Origin: Pseudomonas sp. gcc21
GTDB lineage: Bacteria; Pseudomonadota; Gammaproteobacteria; Pseudomonadales; Pseudomonadaceae
Reading direction: 5' to 3'
Length of the DNA stretch: 64,000 bases
Assembly: GCF_012844345.1 (NCBI RefSeq)
Contig: NZ_CP051625.1
Span: 620,001-684,000, forward strand
The notes beneath the pieces were generated by a model. That model had not been told where the DNA came from. It ran no database searches and saw only the letters and a program-made list of their open reading frames with translations. Position 1 is the first letter of the stretch. Every line of letters starts with the position of its first letter. The position numbers and the translations under genes are program-made. This document shows, piece by piece, positions 18,684-28,421 of this stretch.

Positions 18684-19073
18684 ATGAGGTCTATGAAATC
18701 TTTTATCGCTGGCAGCATGCTGGTGTTGTCGTCGCAGGTGATGGCTGGCAGCGAATGCGGCCGATTTATCTCGGATGCAGACATCATCGACTGCGTGACG
18801 CAGGAAAGTGAAGGTGCAGACGCAAGCCTCGATGATGCGTTCAGGTCACTGCTCGGTGAGCTCGAATCCCAAGGCCAGGACGATCCGAACGCATTGAAAG
18901 CACAGGAATTGCTGGTCCGTGCGCAGAATCAATGGACAGCGTTTCGCAAGACGGATTGCGATGCTCGATTCGCTATCAATCAGGGCGGATCGGTACGCCT
19001 TCCTGCTTATCAGCTGTGCATGTCCGACCATGCGCAGCAGCGCGAGCAGCAGCTCAAGGGTTTTTTCGATTGA
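18684..19073 (+). CDS. LprI-type lysozyme inhibitor-like secreted protein (DUF1311)
   Basis: 129 residues with an N-terminal signal peptide (MKSFIAGSMLVLSSQVMAGS) and the DUF1311/LprI pattern: four cysteines spaced across the mature part, LDDAFRSLLGEL, RAQNQWTAFRKTDCDAR and a final YQLCMSDHAQQREQQL. Members of the family inhibit lysozyme in some species; many are untested. An internal ATG at 18693 (three codons later) begins directly at the signal peptide and is an equally good start. Periplasmic by prediction. Confidence 0.75.
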   Translation: MRSMKSFIAGSMLVLSSQVMAGSECGRFISDADIIDCVTQESEGADASLDDAFRSLLGELESQGQDDPNALKAQELLVRAQNQWTAFRKTDCDARFAINQGGSVRLPAYQLCMSDHAQQREQQLKGFFD

Positions 19074-19110
19074 TGAATATGCTCGGCACGTTAGATGAGG
19101 GATTTTGAGA

Positions 19111-19524
19111 ATGCCGCAGTTTGGTGAGGGTGACGCCTCGTTTCAGGCCGCAGGACGCTACGACGGCATCCGCCAACTGGTAGACGACTTTTATCAGATT
19201 ATGGACAGCTCCGAGGGAGCGACAGTCGTCCGTCGTCTTTATCCTGATGATCTAAGCGAAGCCCGGGACAAGCTGACTTGCTTTCTCTGTGGCTGGCTGG
19301 GCGGTCCGCGACTGTATCGTGAGCGTTACGGTCAGATCAGTATTCCCGCATTTCACGCGCGTTGGGCTGTTGATGAGACGGCGCGGGATATCTGGCTGAG
19401 CTGCATGGCAGACGCCATCGAGCGGCAGGATTGGTCGGAGGCGTTCAAGGAATATCTGATGACCCAGCTGAGGGTGCCGGCGGACCGGATAGTGCTGGCT
19501 TCGCGGGCGGTCCGGGATCGGTAG
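19111..19524 (+). CDS. Group II truncated hemoglobin
   Basis: 137-residue globin-like haem protein of the TrHbII (GlbO) group. The blocks LVDDFYQIMDS, RRLYPDDLSEARDKLTCFLCGWLGGPRLYRERYG and ETARDIWLSCMADAI give the 2-on-2 fold, with Trp in the G helix (DIWLSCM). Such proteins bind O2 or NO and protect against reactive nitrogen/oxygen species. ATG 19111 is preferred to a TTG at 19105 since a GAGG motif lies about 11 bases upstream. Proximal haem ligand and partners are not proven here. Confidence 0.85.
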   Translation: MPQFGEGDASFQAAGRYDGIRQLVDDFYQIMDSSEGATVVRRLYPDDLSEARDKLTCFLCGWLGGPRLYRERYGQISIPAFHARWAVDETARDIWLSCMADAIERQDWSEAFKEYLMTQLRVPADRIVLASRAVRDR

Positions 19525-19552
19525 AGTTTGGGTGAGTCTGAATCAACCCCCG

Positions 19553-19569
19553 GGCGTCCTGTGGACGCC
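19553..19569 (+). terminator. Stem-loop after globin gene
   Basis: GGCGTCC-TGT-GGACGCC is a 7-bp perfect stem with a 3-base loop 28 bp past the globin stop. No T-tract follows. Nothing else was recognised in the rest of the 286-bp gap (19525-19810). Confidence 0.35.
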
Positions 19570-19810
19570 GTTCGCCGCGAGTCGCGCCTCCCACCGGATA
19601 ACGCGAGGCTTAGTTTCGAGTCAATCTCTCTGATCGACGATACGGAACATTTTCATCAGTGGAAGGCGTAAACTCGTGGCGATCGGAGCGCCGAACCGCC
19701 GCGGCGATAGCGATCTGGCAGAAAATAGTAAGCCTGATCATGACGCGAGCTCTTTAGCAGCTCATTAGCTAACAAAGCTAGCTGGAATAAAGTTAGCTGA
19801 CTTCGTTGAC

Positions 19811-20443
19811 TCACTCACCTCCCAAAACCACTCCCCGACACATCCGCTCCATCTCACTTGCCCAACTCCGAACCTCATCCTCACCCAGCTCCAACAGAAT
19901 GCTGTAGCGCCGGCCGCCCCACACAGCCAGATGCAGTGCCTCGATGGTTTCAGCGCTGACCGGACGGGGCAGGTCTGTGCAGGCCCGAAATACACGCCCC
20001 CACATTTGTTTGAGTTCATCATGCGCCCGTTGCTGATGTTTGTGCTCCGCGACCGTTGGTTCCAGTCCCAGGAGCTTCGGGTGATACCAGGGCAGGCCGG
20101 ATCGTTCGACGCCACACACCAGCTGCAACAAGCGGTGGACGCGTTCCTCCCAGCACAGAGCTTCTGGTTCGACTACAGTCTGCTCGACTTGCTGAATAAG
20201 CGCCTCGATGCAGTGACGGATATAGCCGGAGTGCAGAGCCATCTTGCTGGGGAAATAATCGTACAGCGTACCCACCGCAATGCCGCATTCCAGAGCGATG
20301 GCGCGGGTGCTGATGCGCTCCCAGCCATCGCGCTGCCAAATCCGAACATAGGTGTCAAAAATTGCCTGCACTGTTGCTTTCGCGCGGGCCTGGGAAGGGC
20401 GTTTTAGCGGCTTGGTACGGGGTTCCGGTGCACGGGTACGCAT
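19811..20443 (-). CDS. TetR/AcrR family regulator
   Basis: 210-residue transcriptional regulator. An N-terminal helix-turn-helix is visible at about residues 25-70 (AIFDTYVRIWQRDGWERISTRAIALECGIAVGTLYDYFPSKMAL), followed by a divergent ligand-binding part. It is transcribed away from the DUF2855 gene across a 74-bp intergenic region, a layout that suggests it represses that gene and itself. The inducer is unknown. Confidence 0.9.
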   Translation of the reverse strand: MRTRAPEPRTKPLKRPSQARAKATVQAIFDTYVRIWQRDGWERISTRAIALECGIAVGTLYDYFPSKMALHSGYIRHCIEALIQQVEQTVVEPEALCWEERVHRLLQLVCGVERSGLPWYHPKLLGLEPTVAEHKHQQRAHDELKQMWGRVFRACTDLPRPVSAETIEALHLAVWGGRRYSILLELGEDEVRSWASEMERMCRGVVLGGE

Positions 20444-20517
20444 TCAGCGATAACCGAACCCTGGAGCCGAGTCGATGGGATACAGTCTTTGCATCTTGGC
20501 CTCACAGACGGGAATGA

Positions 20518-21636
20518 ATGAACATGACTACTTTAACCCAGCTCCAAACTGATAAATCGGCACTGGAACGCACTCGCATCGTCAGATCCGAACTACCGAC
20601 GCTCAAAGCCGGCGAGGCGCTGCTGAAAATCACTGATCTGGCGATCACCGCCAATAACATCACCTACGCCGCCTTTGGTGATACGCCGCATCTGCGGTAC
20701 TGGAGTTTCTTTCCGACTAACGCTAAAGGCTGGGGACACATGCCTGCCTGGGGTTTCGCTGAAGTCGTTGAGTCCACCGTTGAAGGCGTGGAGCCCGGCG
20801 AGCGATTCTATGGGTACTGGCCGATCGCGACGCTCCTGGTCATGCAGCCGGTACGCGTCAGCGAGCGCGGTTTCTATGACGGTGCCCCGCATCGGCTGGA
20901 TCTGACCTCTGCCTATAACCATTACCAGCGCACCACCACTGATGCCGCTTACCGTTTGGAAAACGAGCCCTATCAGGCGCTGTTGCGGCCTCTGTTTATC
21001 ACTTCGTTCATGCTTGCGGACTTCCTTGAGGACAACAACTTTTTTGGTGCGAAACAGCTCTTGGTCTCCAGCGCTTCGAGCAAGACAGCCTACGGCACAG
21101 CCTTCTGTCTGGAAAATCGTGACGACGTGAAGCTGCTGGGCTGGACGTCCAATGGCAATCGCGATTTTGTCGACTCGCTCGGCTGCTATGAAAAAGCCGT
21201 GACCTATGACGAACTGGAATCGCTGGACCCGAAGGTGCCGACGCTCTATGTGGACTTTGCCGGCGATAATGCGCTGCGCGCCCGCGTGCATAACCATTTC
21301 GGCGACTCCCTGGTTTACGACTGCTACGCCGGTTCTGCCCAGTCGCAGGATCACCTCGACGAAGCCGACAAGAGCCTGCCAGGTCCGCAGCCGCAGCCTT
21401 ACTTTGCGCCCTATCAGATCAAGAAACGCAACACCGATTGGGGGCCGAAGGAAGTCACGCGCCGTTTCAATGAAGCGCAACTGGCTTTCATTGCCCGCGT
21501 GAGCGATGCAGGCGCGCCGTGGATGAACGTCGCTCGCCATGAGGGCTTCGAGTCGGCTCAAAAGCTGATCGAGGATCTGGTTCTGGGGCGGGTCAACCCG
21601 CGTGACGGACACGTCGTTGCGGTAGGTGAAAAGTAA
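20518..21636 (+). CDS. DUF2855 family protein
   Basis: 372-residue soluble protein of the DUF2855 family, identified by ITDLAITANNITYAAFGD, WGHMPAWGFAEVVES and the central VSSASSKTAYGTAFCL segment, which looks like the nucleotide-binding turn of a medium-chain dehydrogenase/quinone oxidoreductase-like fold. The function is unknown; a reductase acting on a lipophilic or CoA-linked substrate is only a guess. Two ATGs (20518 and 20524) are possible. Divergent TetR gene next door is the likely regulator. Confidence 0.8.
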   Translation: MNMTTLTQLQTDKSALERTRIVRSELPTLKAGEALLKITDLAITANNITYAAFGDTPHLRYWSFFPTNAKGWGHMPAWGFAEVVESTVEGVEPGERFYGYWPIATLLVMQPVRVSERGFYDGAPHRLDLTSAYNHYQRTTTDAAYRLENEPYQALLRPLFITSFMLADFLEDNNFFGAKQLLVSSASSKTAYGTAFCLENRDDVKLLGWTSNGNRDFVDSLGCYEKAVTYDELESLDPKVPTLYVDFAGDNALRARVHNHFGDSLVYDCYAGSAQSQDHLDEADKSLPGPQPQPYFAPYQIKKRNTDWGPKEVTRRFNEAQLAFIARVSDAGAPWMNVARHEGFESAQKLIEDLVLGRVNPRDGHVVAVGEK

Positions 21637-21758
21637 TAGCTCTGACGTTAAAACCGCCGCTGTTCGCCCAGGGACGGGTGATCCTTCATTCTCCTGGCGA
21701 AGGGCCAAACTGCGATCTATCCTGAGTAGTCGATAATCAAACCGTACAGGTGAACATT

Positions 21759-22196
21759 ATGGAAACTCTGGAACTCCATCGCGGCAGGCTGATCGATCAT
21801 ATCCAGCTCGTCGTGCGTGACCTGGCTGCGGCGGAGCGCTTTTACACGGCCGTGCTGGATGTTCTGGGCGTGCCGCTGGGCGGGCGAGAAGACGGGCTTT
21901 TCTGGGCGGACGAGCTGGTCGTGTCGAGCGCGGATTCCCCCGCGGCGCTTGGCGAACTGACCGGTCGCCAACATCTCGCTTTCCAAGCAAACAATCCGGA
22001 GCAGGTGGACCGTTTTTACCGCGCTGCCCTTGCCAACGGCGGCACCGACAACGGCGCGCCAGGTGACCGCGACTACCATCCCGGATACTACGCCGCCTTT
22101 GTGCTGGACCCTGAGGGTAACAACATCGAAGCCGTGTACCATGGTGAAGCCAACCGTAGCGCTGCCTCGGTGCATATCACCTTTGATGCAGACTGA
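21759..22196 (+). CDS. VOC superfamily (glyoxalase-like) protein
   Basis: 145 residues forming two beta-alpha-beta-beta-beta modules of the vicinal oxygen chelate fold: HIQLVVRDLAAAERFYTAVLDVLGV at the start and YHPGYYAAFVLDPEGNNIEAVYHG towards the end, with likely metal ligands His (DHIQLV), His (RQHLAF) and Glu (NNIEAV). Could be a dioxygenase, lyase or resistance protein; substrate unknown. ATG 21759 follows an AGG motif; a GTG at 21750 is less likely. Convergent with the allophanate hydrolase gene. Confidence 0.8.
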   Translation: METLELHRGRLIDHIQLVVRDLAAAERFYTAVLDVLGVPLGGREDGLFWADELVVSSADSPAALGELTGRQHLAFQANNPEQVDRFYRAALANGGTDNGAPGDRDYHPGYYAAFVLDPEGNNIEAVYHGEANRSAASVHITFDAD

Positions 22197-22250
22197 AGTG
22201 ATCCGGCGCAGTCGGGCTGGCCGGAGCGCTCCTGTCGCTTCGTTGCTGCC

Positions 22251-24083
22251 TCAGGCAGTTATCGGTAGGGGTGGTTGCTGGCTTTTACTGGCTAGATAAG
22301 CGCGCCACCCACCGAAACCGGTAATGTCCTCGGCACCCGCCAGCCCGTAGGGATCGCAGATGAATCCCGTCTCCCACCGGCCGTCTTCGAGCTGTACCTT
22401 ACCCAGACCCAGCGGGGCGGGTATGCCGGTCAGAAAGGAGCCCAGCTCGCTGCTTGGTAATTCCCACACCTCCACATCAATGGCGGCACCGTCTTCTGCC
22501 ACGCGCAACATGCCTGGACGATAGGGCGGTCCGCCGGCTAGTGCATAGAGCCGGTAATCCGGTGCGCTGCGGGTGGCTTCGACCAGTCGGCCGCCACGTT
22601 GCTGCAGTTGCCAATTAAGCGGAAGTCCCTCCAGATGAGCGCCACAGACAACCAGCCGCGCGCGATCGCTGCGCGCTGGCTGCTGCGGTGGCGGCGCGCT
22701 GAGTCGGGTCCTGCCCACCAGAGGTAGCCCATGTTGTCGTTGCAGGCCGGCAGCGAGGCTGAGCAGGTACTGGTCGGTGAAGACCCGTCCGAACAGCGTG
22801 ACGCCCCAGGGCAAGCTATTACTCATAAAGCCCGCTGGTACGGCTACGGCTGCAAAGTCGAGCATGTTCATGAAATTGGTGTAATAACCCAGATCAGCGT
22901 TGCGCTTGACCGGTTCGGCGTGCAATTCCTCCAGAGTTACCGGACGCGGGAAGGCCGGGGTCAATACACAGTCGACGCTCGCCATGATTGCATCACACAT
23001 GACCTTGAGTTCCTGCAACCGGTACTGGGCACGAAACGCCTGCACTGCGGTGGTACCAGGAGCCTGTTCGAGTACGGCGCGAATCACGGGCAGTACCGCC
23101 TCCGGCTGTCGCTCGATCAGTTCGCCAGCGACACTGTAACGCTCCGCGACCCAGGGGCCCTCGTACAACAGCTTGGCTGCTTCCACAAAGGGTGCGAAAT
23201 CGATCTCGACCGGCTCGCCGCCCATGGCTTGCAGGTCGGCGATGGTCTTGTCGAACAGCCCCGGGCTTTCTGGGCAACCGAGAAACTCTGGCTGCGCGGG
23301 TACCCCAAAGCGGAAAGACGTTACTGCGCCGAAGGCTGAGCTGTCATTCCACAATGGGTTTTTGCGGCTGTACTGGTCACGCGGGTCAACTTTGGCAGTG
23401 AGCGCCAACAGCTGGCTGGCCTCCTGCGCGGTGGCAGTAAAGTATGTCACGCAGTCCAATGTGCGGCACGCCGGAACGACGCCAGCGGTGGACAGCAAGC
23501 CCTTGCTGGGCTTGAGCCCGACCAGGTTGTTCAGCGCTGCAGGCACGCGGCCGGAGCCGGCAGTGTCTGTACCCAGCGTGAAACTGGCCACACCCAGGGC
23601 GACGGCCAGTGAAGACCCGGCGCTTGACCCGCCCGAAGGATAATCAGGATGCACACTGTTGCGGCATTCACCGTAGGGCGAGCGTGTGCCGTTAAGCCCC
23701 GTGGCGAACTGATCGAGGTTGGTCTTGCCCAGCGGAATTGCGCCCAGGGCAATCAGCTGCTCGACCAGGGTAGCGCTGCGATTGGGCGTGTAGGCAAAGG
23801 CGGGGCAGGCCGCGGTGGTCGGCACCCCGGCCAGGTCAATATTGTCCTTGATGGCGAAGGGTATGCCGAAGAGGGGTAGGTCGGCGGGCCGCTTGCCATC
23901 CAGCGCATCCAGATAGGGCTCCAGTTCAGCCGGACTGAGCAGATGGATGAAAAGGTTGAAGTCCGGGTTCAAGGCTTCGGCCCGGTCGCGCAGGCTGCGT
24001 ATCAGTTCGCGCGGGGTCAACTGACCTTCGCTGTAAGCGAGGCGCAGGGTGTCCAAACGCAGATCAAAGGTATTTATTGGCAT
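22251..24083 (-). CDS. atzF: Allophanate hydrolase AtzF
   Basis: 610-residue amidase-signature enzyme that splits allophanate into CO2 and ammonium, the last step of guanidine/urea use by the carboxylase route. The catalytic triad is visible as Lys79 (FAIKDN), cis-Ser153 (GGSSAGS) and Ser177 (TAGSGR), with the same spacing as in the Pseudomonas ADP enzyme. The C-terminal ~150 residues form the second allophanate-hydrolase domain (LVVCGAHLEGLPLNWQL ... DITGFGGWRAYLAS). It overlaps the carboxylase gene by 10 bp and is the last gene of the minus-strand guanidine operon. Confidence 0.95.
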   Translation of the reverse strand: MPINTFDLRLDTLRLAYSEGQLTPRELIRSLRDRAEALNPDFNLFIHLLSPAELEPYLDALDGKRPADLPLFGIPFAIKDNIDLAGVPTTAACPAFAYTPNRSATLVEQLIALGAIPLGKTNLDQFATGLNGTRSPYGECRNSVHPDYPSGGSSAGSSLAVALGVASFTLGTDTAGSGRVPAALNNLVGLKPSKGLLSTAGVVPACRTLDCVTYFTATAQEASQLLALTAKVDPRDQYSRKNPLWNDSSAFGAVTSFRFGVPAQPEFLGCPESPGLFDKTIADLQAMGGEPVEIDFAPFVEAAKLLYEGPWVAERYSVAGELIERQPEAVLPVIRAVLEQAPGTTAVQAFRAQYRLQELKVMCDAIMASVDCVLTPAFPRPVTLEELHAEPVKRNADLGYYTNFMNMLDFAAVAVPAGFMSNSLPWGVTLFGRVFTDQYLLSLAAGLQRQHGLPLVGRTRLSAPPPQQPARSDRARLVVCGAHLEGLPLNWQLQQRGGRLVEATRSAPDYRLYALAGGPPYRPGMLRVAEDGAAIDVEVWELPSSELGSFLTGIPAPLGLGKVQLEDGRWETGFICDPYGLAGAEDITGFGGWRAYLASKSQQPPLPITA

Positions 24084-27000
24084 GTTTCACGGACCTCTTC
24101 CAGAACGACCACCCGCTGACCGGCTCGCACGGCTGAACCGGGCTGAGCCCGGACTTCACGTACGATCCCGTCGTGGGGCGCGGTAAGCGGAATTTCCATC
24201 TTCATTGATTCAAGAATCACCAGCACATCGCCTGCCTTGACGGCAGCGCCGGGCTCAACCTGGACCTGCCAGAGGTTGCCGGCAATGTGGCTTTCGACGC
24301 TGTGTTGGCCCTCTTCAAGCGGGGCGTCCTCTTCGGGTTCCGGCGCTGGCTCGATGCTTTGATAATCGGCCTGTCCGGATGCAATCCAGCGCTCGCGTTC
24401 GGCGGCGAATGCTGAACGTTGCTGGGTACGAAAATCCCCGATTTCGGATGCTTCACGGTCGAGAAAGGCCTGGTAGTCAGCCAAGGACAATTCGCTGTGT
24501 TCGATCTCGAGGTCGAACCGGCCGAGCGGGAAGTCGCGGCGAATGCGCAACAGTTCGTCAGCGGAGACAGGGTAGAAGCGGATCTGATCGAAGAAGCGCA
24601 GCAGCCAGGGCTTGCCATCGAAGGCGGCGACTTCGCGGTAGCGGTTCCACATCTGCAGCGTACGGCCGACGAACTGATAACCACCTGGGCCTTCCATGCC
24701 GTATACGCACATGTAGGCGCCGCCGATGCCCACCGAGTTTTCCGCCGTCCAGGTGCGCGCCGGGTTGTACTTGGTGGTCACCAGACGGTGACGCGGATCC
24801 AGCGGGGTGGCCACCGGGGCCCCGAGATACACATCACCCAGCCCCATCACCAGGTAACTGGCATCGAACACCGTGCGGTGCACCGCATCCAGATCCGGAA
24901 GATCATTGATACGACGGATGAACTCCAGATTGCTCGGACACCAGGGCGCGTTCTTGCGCACCGTGGTCATGTATTTCTCGATCGCCAGCTGACAGGCCGG
25001 GTCATCCCAGGACAGCGGCAGATGCACGATGCGTGACGGCACCTTGAGGTTGTCCGCCGCGCACACCCGATCCCACAGGCCTGTGATGGTCTCCAGCAGC
25101 GACGCGAGGGGGAGTGTCTCCGGTTGATAGTGCACCTGCAGAGAACGGATGCCCGGCGTCAGATCAATCACGCCGTCGAGCTGACTGGCCTCAAGCGCCT
25201 GCATCAGGGCGTGCCCGCGAAAGCGCAGGACCAGATCGAGCTCTGCATCGCCGATTTCCATCAGCAGATGCGTATCGCCAGCCAGCCGTGCGACCAGCCG
25301 TTTGTCGTCCTGCCCCAGATCCAGCACGATCGGGGAGGACAGTTCAGGTACGGCAAGATCCTCGGCTTTGCGCCACGCCTGTGGCCGCAGGCGGGCGCAT
25401 TCTGCGTTCATGGTGCCGGCCAGCTCGCGCGCGGTCTCGATGGATACGGGTACGAATCGAACCTTGTCCCCGGCCTTGAGCTGTCCGAGCTGCCACAAAT
25501 CAGCTTCGATGACCGTTACCGGGCAAACGAAACCGCCAAGACTGGGGCCGTCCGGGCCCAGAATGACTGGCATATCGCCAGTAAAATCCACGGCGCCGAT
25601 GGCGTAGGGGTTGTCGTGAATGTTGGAGGGGTGCAATCCGGCTTCGCCGCCACTGTCGCGCACCCACTCCGGGTTGGGGCCGATCAGTCGCACACCGGTC
25701 CGGCTGGAGTTGAAATGCACCTCCCAATGAGTGGTGAAGAAGGTCTTGATGTAGCTATCAGTGAAGTATTCCGGCGCGCCGTGGGGCCCGTAAATGACGT
25801 GGATTTCGCGCACATCCGCAAGCTCGCCAATCAGCGCTGCTGGCAGAGTCGTGCCTACCGAGGTGCAGGTAAGCGGCGCAAGGTGCAATATATCTCCAGC
25901 GCGCAATGCCCGGCCACCGTGGCCGCCGAACTGGCCCAGAGTAAAGGTGCTTTTACTGCCAAGATACTCAGGCACCTGGAGCCCGCCGCGTACGCATAGA
26001 TAGCTGCGTGCTCCCGTGCCGGCAATAGTCCCAAGCGTGAGAGTGCTGCCGGCCGTTACCAGCACAGCGGTGGACATGGGTTGTTCGATACCGTCCAGCC
26101 TGATCGGCAGAGGCGCACCGGTCACAGCGATCACCGCATCGGTATTGAAGCGCAGGGAGGGGCCGCTCATGGTTATTTCCAGGCCGGCCGCGCCTGCGTC
26201 ATTGCCCAGCAGGGTATTGCCCAAGCGCAGGGCGCGGCTATCCATCGGACCTGACGGCGGAACGCCAACGGCCCAGTAACCCAGCCGGCCGGGATAGTCC
26301 TGCACGGTGGTCTGGGTGCCGGCACTCAGCACTTCGAAGGTGGTGGCATGGTATTCGAGCTGTTCCAGGCACCGCGTCCAGGGTGATCCGCTGGCGAAGG
26401 GCGTATCAGCCAGGATCTGCCGCAGGTAGTCGCGGTTGGTCTCGACGCCATACAGCGTGGTGTCTTTCAATGCGGTGTCGAGGCCGACGCTGGCCTCATT
26501 TCGGGAAGGTGCCCAGCTGATGACCTTGGCAATCATCGGGTCAAAATAGGGCGGGATTTCACAGCCAGCCTCTACCCAGGTATCGATGCGCAGTTGCTTG
26601 CCGTCGGCATGTGGGAAGTTGACCGCAGTCAGCAACCCCGGGCTCGGTTGAAAGTCACGGCCCGGATCTTCAGCATACAGCCGCGCCTGAATGGCATGAC
26701 CCTCTGGCTTCAGCGCTTGTGCCAGCGAGCGCAGAGGCGGCAGATCGCCGGCGGCCAGTTCGATCATCCAGCGCACCAGATCAACGCCCCATACCTGCTC
26801 GGTAACGCCGTGCTCGACCTGAAGGCGAGTGTTCACTTCGAGAAAATAGAACTGCTCGGCATCGCCGTCGTATACAAATTCCACCGTACCGGCGCTGCGG
26901 TACTGCACGGCTTTACCTAGTTTGATGGCCGCCTGGCACAGCGCATCGGCCATGCCCACGGGCAAATTGGGCGCGGGGGTTTCTTCCAGTACCTTCTGGT

Positions 27001-27700
27001 TGCGCCGCTGAACCGAGCAGTCGCGCACGCCCAGCGCAATGACCTCGCCTTCGCCGTTACCGAATATCTGCACTTCCAGGTGGCGGGCGCGCTGGATGTA
27101 TTTCTCGATGAATACGCCCGCGTCGCTGAAGTTGTTCTGACCGAGACGTTTGACGGCTTCGAAGGCTTCGCTGAGTTCGCGCTCGTTATGGCAAACCCGC
27201 ATGCCGATTCCGCCACCGCCAGCGGTGCTTTTCAGCATGATCGGATAGCCAATCTGGGCGCTGGCAGTCAGGGCTGCATCCAGACTTTCGAGCAGCTCGG
27301 TGCCCTCGAGCAGCGGCACGTTATGCTGTTTGGCCAGCGCACGCGCGGTGTGCTTCAGGCCGAACACGCGCAGCTGCTCCGGCGTCGGGCCGATAAAGGC
27401 GATGCCGACCGCCTCGCAGGCTTCGGCGAAAGCCGCGTTCTCGGATAGAAACCCGTAGCCAGGGTGGATCGCCTGGACGCCGTTGGCCTGGGCAATGCTG
27501 AGTATCTTGTCCACGGCCAGGTAAGTGCCAGCCGCGGGGCCTTCGCCGAGACTATGGGCTTCATCGGCTTGCTGAATATGCAGGCTGGCGGCGTCGGCTT
27601 CGGAATAGACCGCGACACCCTTTACGTCGAGTTGGCGCAGGGTCCGCAGAACGCGGCAGGCAATGGCGCCGCGGTTGGCAATAAGCAGTTTATCGAACAT
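24074..27700 (-). CDS. Biotin-dependent guanidine (urea) carboxylase
   Basis: 1208-residue multidomain enzyme: biotin carboxylase (residues ~1-450, MFDKLLIANRGAIACR start), AHS2/KipA-like carboxyltransferase half (from TVQDYPGRLGYWAVGVPPSGPMD), AHS1/KipI-like half (DVYLGAPVATPLDPRHRLV ... YGMEGPGGYQFVGRT) and a C-terminal biotinyl domain with biotin Lys1167 in ESMKME. Annotated traditionally as urea carboxylase. Established work shows that enzymes encoded with UAAP1/UAAP2 and under guanidine riboswitches carboxylate guanidine instead; both marks are present here. The start at MFDK (27700) follows a GGGAACTGCC region; a longer reading to 27754 has no family resemblance. Cytoplasmic. Confidence 0.93.
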   Translation of the reverse strand: MFDKLLIANRGAIACRVLRTLRQLDVKGVAVYSEADAASLHIQQADEAHSLGEGPAAGTYLAVDKILSIAQANGVQAIHPGYGFLSENAAFAEACEAVGIAFIGPTPEQLRVFGLKHTARALAKQHNVPLLEGTELLESLDAALTASAQIGYPIMLKSTAGGGGIGMRVCHNERELSEAFEAVKRLGQNNFSDAGVFIEKYIQRARHLEVQIFGNGEGEVIALGVRDCSVQRRNQKVLEETPAPNLPVGMADALCQAAIKLGKAVQYRSAGTVEFVYDGDAEQFYFLEVNTRLQVEHGVTEQVWGVDLVRWMIELAAGDLPPLRSLAQALKPEGHAIQARLYAEDPGRDFQPSPGLLTAVNFPHADGKQLRIDTWVEAGCEIPPYFDPMIAKVISWAPSRNEASVGLDTALKDTTLYGVETNRDYLRQILADTPFASGSPWTRCLEQLEYHATTFEVLSAGTQTTVQDYPGRLGYWAVGVPPSGPMDSRALRLGNTLLGNDAGAAGLEITMSGPSLRFNTDAVIAVTGAPLPIRLDGIEQPMSTAVLVTAGSTLTLGTIAGTGARSYLCVRGGLQVPEYLGSKSTFTLGQFGGHGGRALRAGDILHLAPLTCTSVGTTLPAALIGELADVREIHVIYGPHGAPEYFTDSYIKTFFTTHWEVHFNSSRTGVRLIGPNPEWVRDSGGEAGLHPSNIHDNPYAIGAVDFTGDMPVILGPDGPSLGGFVCPVTVIEADLWQLGQLKAGDKVRFVPVSIETARELAGTMNAECARLRPQAWRKAEDLAVPELSSPIVLDLGQDDKRLVARLAGDTHLLMEIGDAELDLVLRFRGHALMQALEASQLDGVIDLTPGIRSLQVHYQPETLPLASLLETITGLWDRVCAADNLKVPSRIVHLPLSWDDPACQLAIEKYMTTVRKNAPWCPSNLEFIRRINDLPDLDAVHRTVFDASYLVMGLGDVYLGAPVATPLDPRHRLVTTKYNPARTWTAENSVGIGGAYMCVYGMEGPGGYQFVGRTLQMWNRYREVAAFDGKPWLLRFFDQIRFYPVSADELLRIRRDFPLGRFDLEIEHSELSLADYQAFLDREASEIGDFRTQQRSAFAAERERWIASGQADYQSIEPAPEPEEDAPLEEGQHSVESHIAGNLWQVQVEPGAAVKAGDVLVILESMKMEIPLTAPHDGIVREVRAQPGSAVRAGQRVVVLEEVRETCQ

Positions 27701-27778
27701 GGCAGTTCCCTCGGGAGGGGAGGCGGGCCGTCCCGCTGTTATCTTCTGCACCACGGTCGTCCGTGGCTGATCGATCAG

Positions 27779-28411
27779 TCAGTCCCAGACCAGCACCTGT
27801 GCCGGTGTCGGGTTATAGGCATTGCAGGGGTTGTTCAGCTGCGGGCAATTGGAAATCAGCACGATGATGTCCATGTGCGCCTGCAGCTCGACGTATTTGC
27901 CGGCAGCGGAGATGCCGTCCTCGAAGGTCAGGCCGCCCTCGCTGGTCACCGGCACGTTCATGAAGAAGTTGATGTTTGCCCCGATATCACGCTTGTCCAG
28001 ACGCCCGTCAGTGAGGCAGGCGCGCAGGAAGTTATCCCGGCAACTGTGCATGTAACGCTTGTCCAGCGCGTAGCGTACGGTGTTGCTTTCCTGCGCACAG
28101 GCGCCGCCAAGAGTGTCGTGCCGGCCGCAGGTGTCGGCGACGATGGTCAGCAGGGGATTGCCCAGGTTGGAATAGAGCACCGTGCCCTTGGACAGATACA
28201 CGCGGTTCTGTTTGCGCAGCGTGCGTTGAGGATCAAAACGCTCACGCGGGTTCGCAGCGCTGAAGAACAGGGTATCGACGGCCTGGTTGCCTTCCAGATC
28301 GAGCAGGCGCAGGGTCTGGCCGGCCTTGATATCGAACAGGAAAGGTTCACCGGCGGGGATAGTGGCCTGAAAAACGGCGGCTTCGGGATGTTTGTCGCTT
28401 GCGGTCATCAT
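27779..28411 (-). CDS. cgdB: UAAP2, carboxyguanidine deiminase subunit (DUF1989)
   Basis: 210-residue DUF1989 protein of the 'urea amidolyase associated protein 2' type. Conserved Cys/His/Asp blocks are visible: DTCGRHDTLGGACAQESNT, NINFFMNVPV and ISNCPQLNNPCNAYNPTP. In studied bacteria the two UAAP proteins (CgdA/CgdB) together convert carboxyguanidine to allophanate, releasing ammonium. It sits between UAAP1 (10-bp gap) and the carboxylase gene, matching this route. Subunit letter is by position and similarity pattern, so A/B naming is less sure than the role. Confidence 0.88.
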   Translation of the reverse strand: MMTASDKHPEAAVFQATIPAGEPFLFDIKAGQTLRLLDLEGNQAVDTLFFSAANPRERFDPQRTLRKQNRVYLSKGTVLYSNLGNPLLTIVADTCGRHDTLGGACAQESNTVRYALDKRYMHSCRDNFLRACLTDGRLDKRDIGANINFFMNVPVTSEGGLTFEDGISAAGKYVELQAHMDIIVLISNCPQLNNPCNAYNPTPAQVLVWD

Positions 28412-28421
28412 CTCGGTTTCC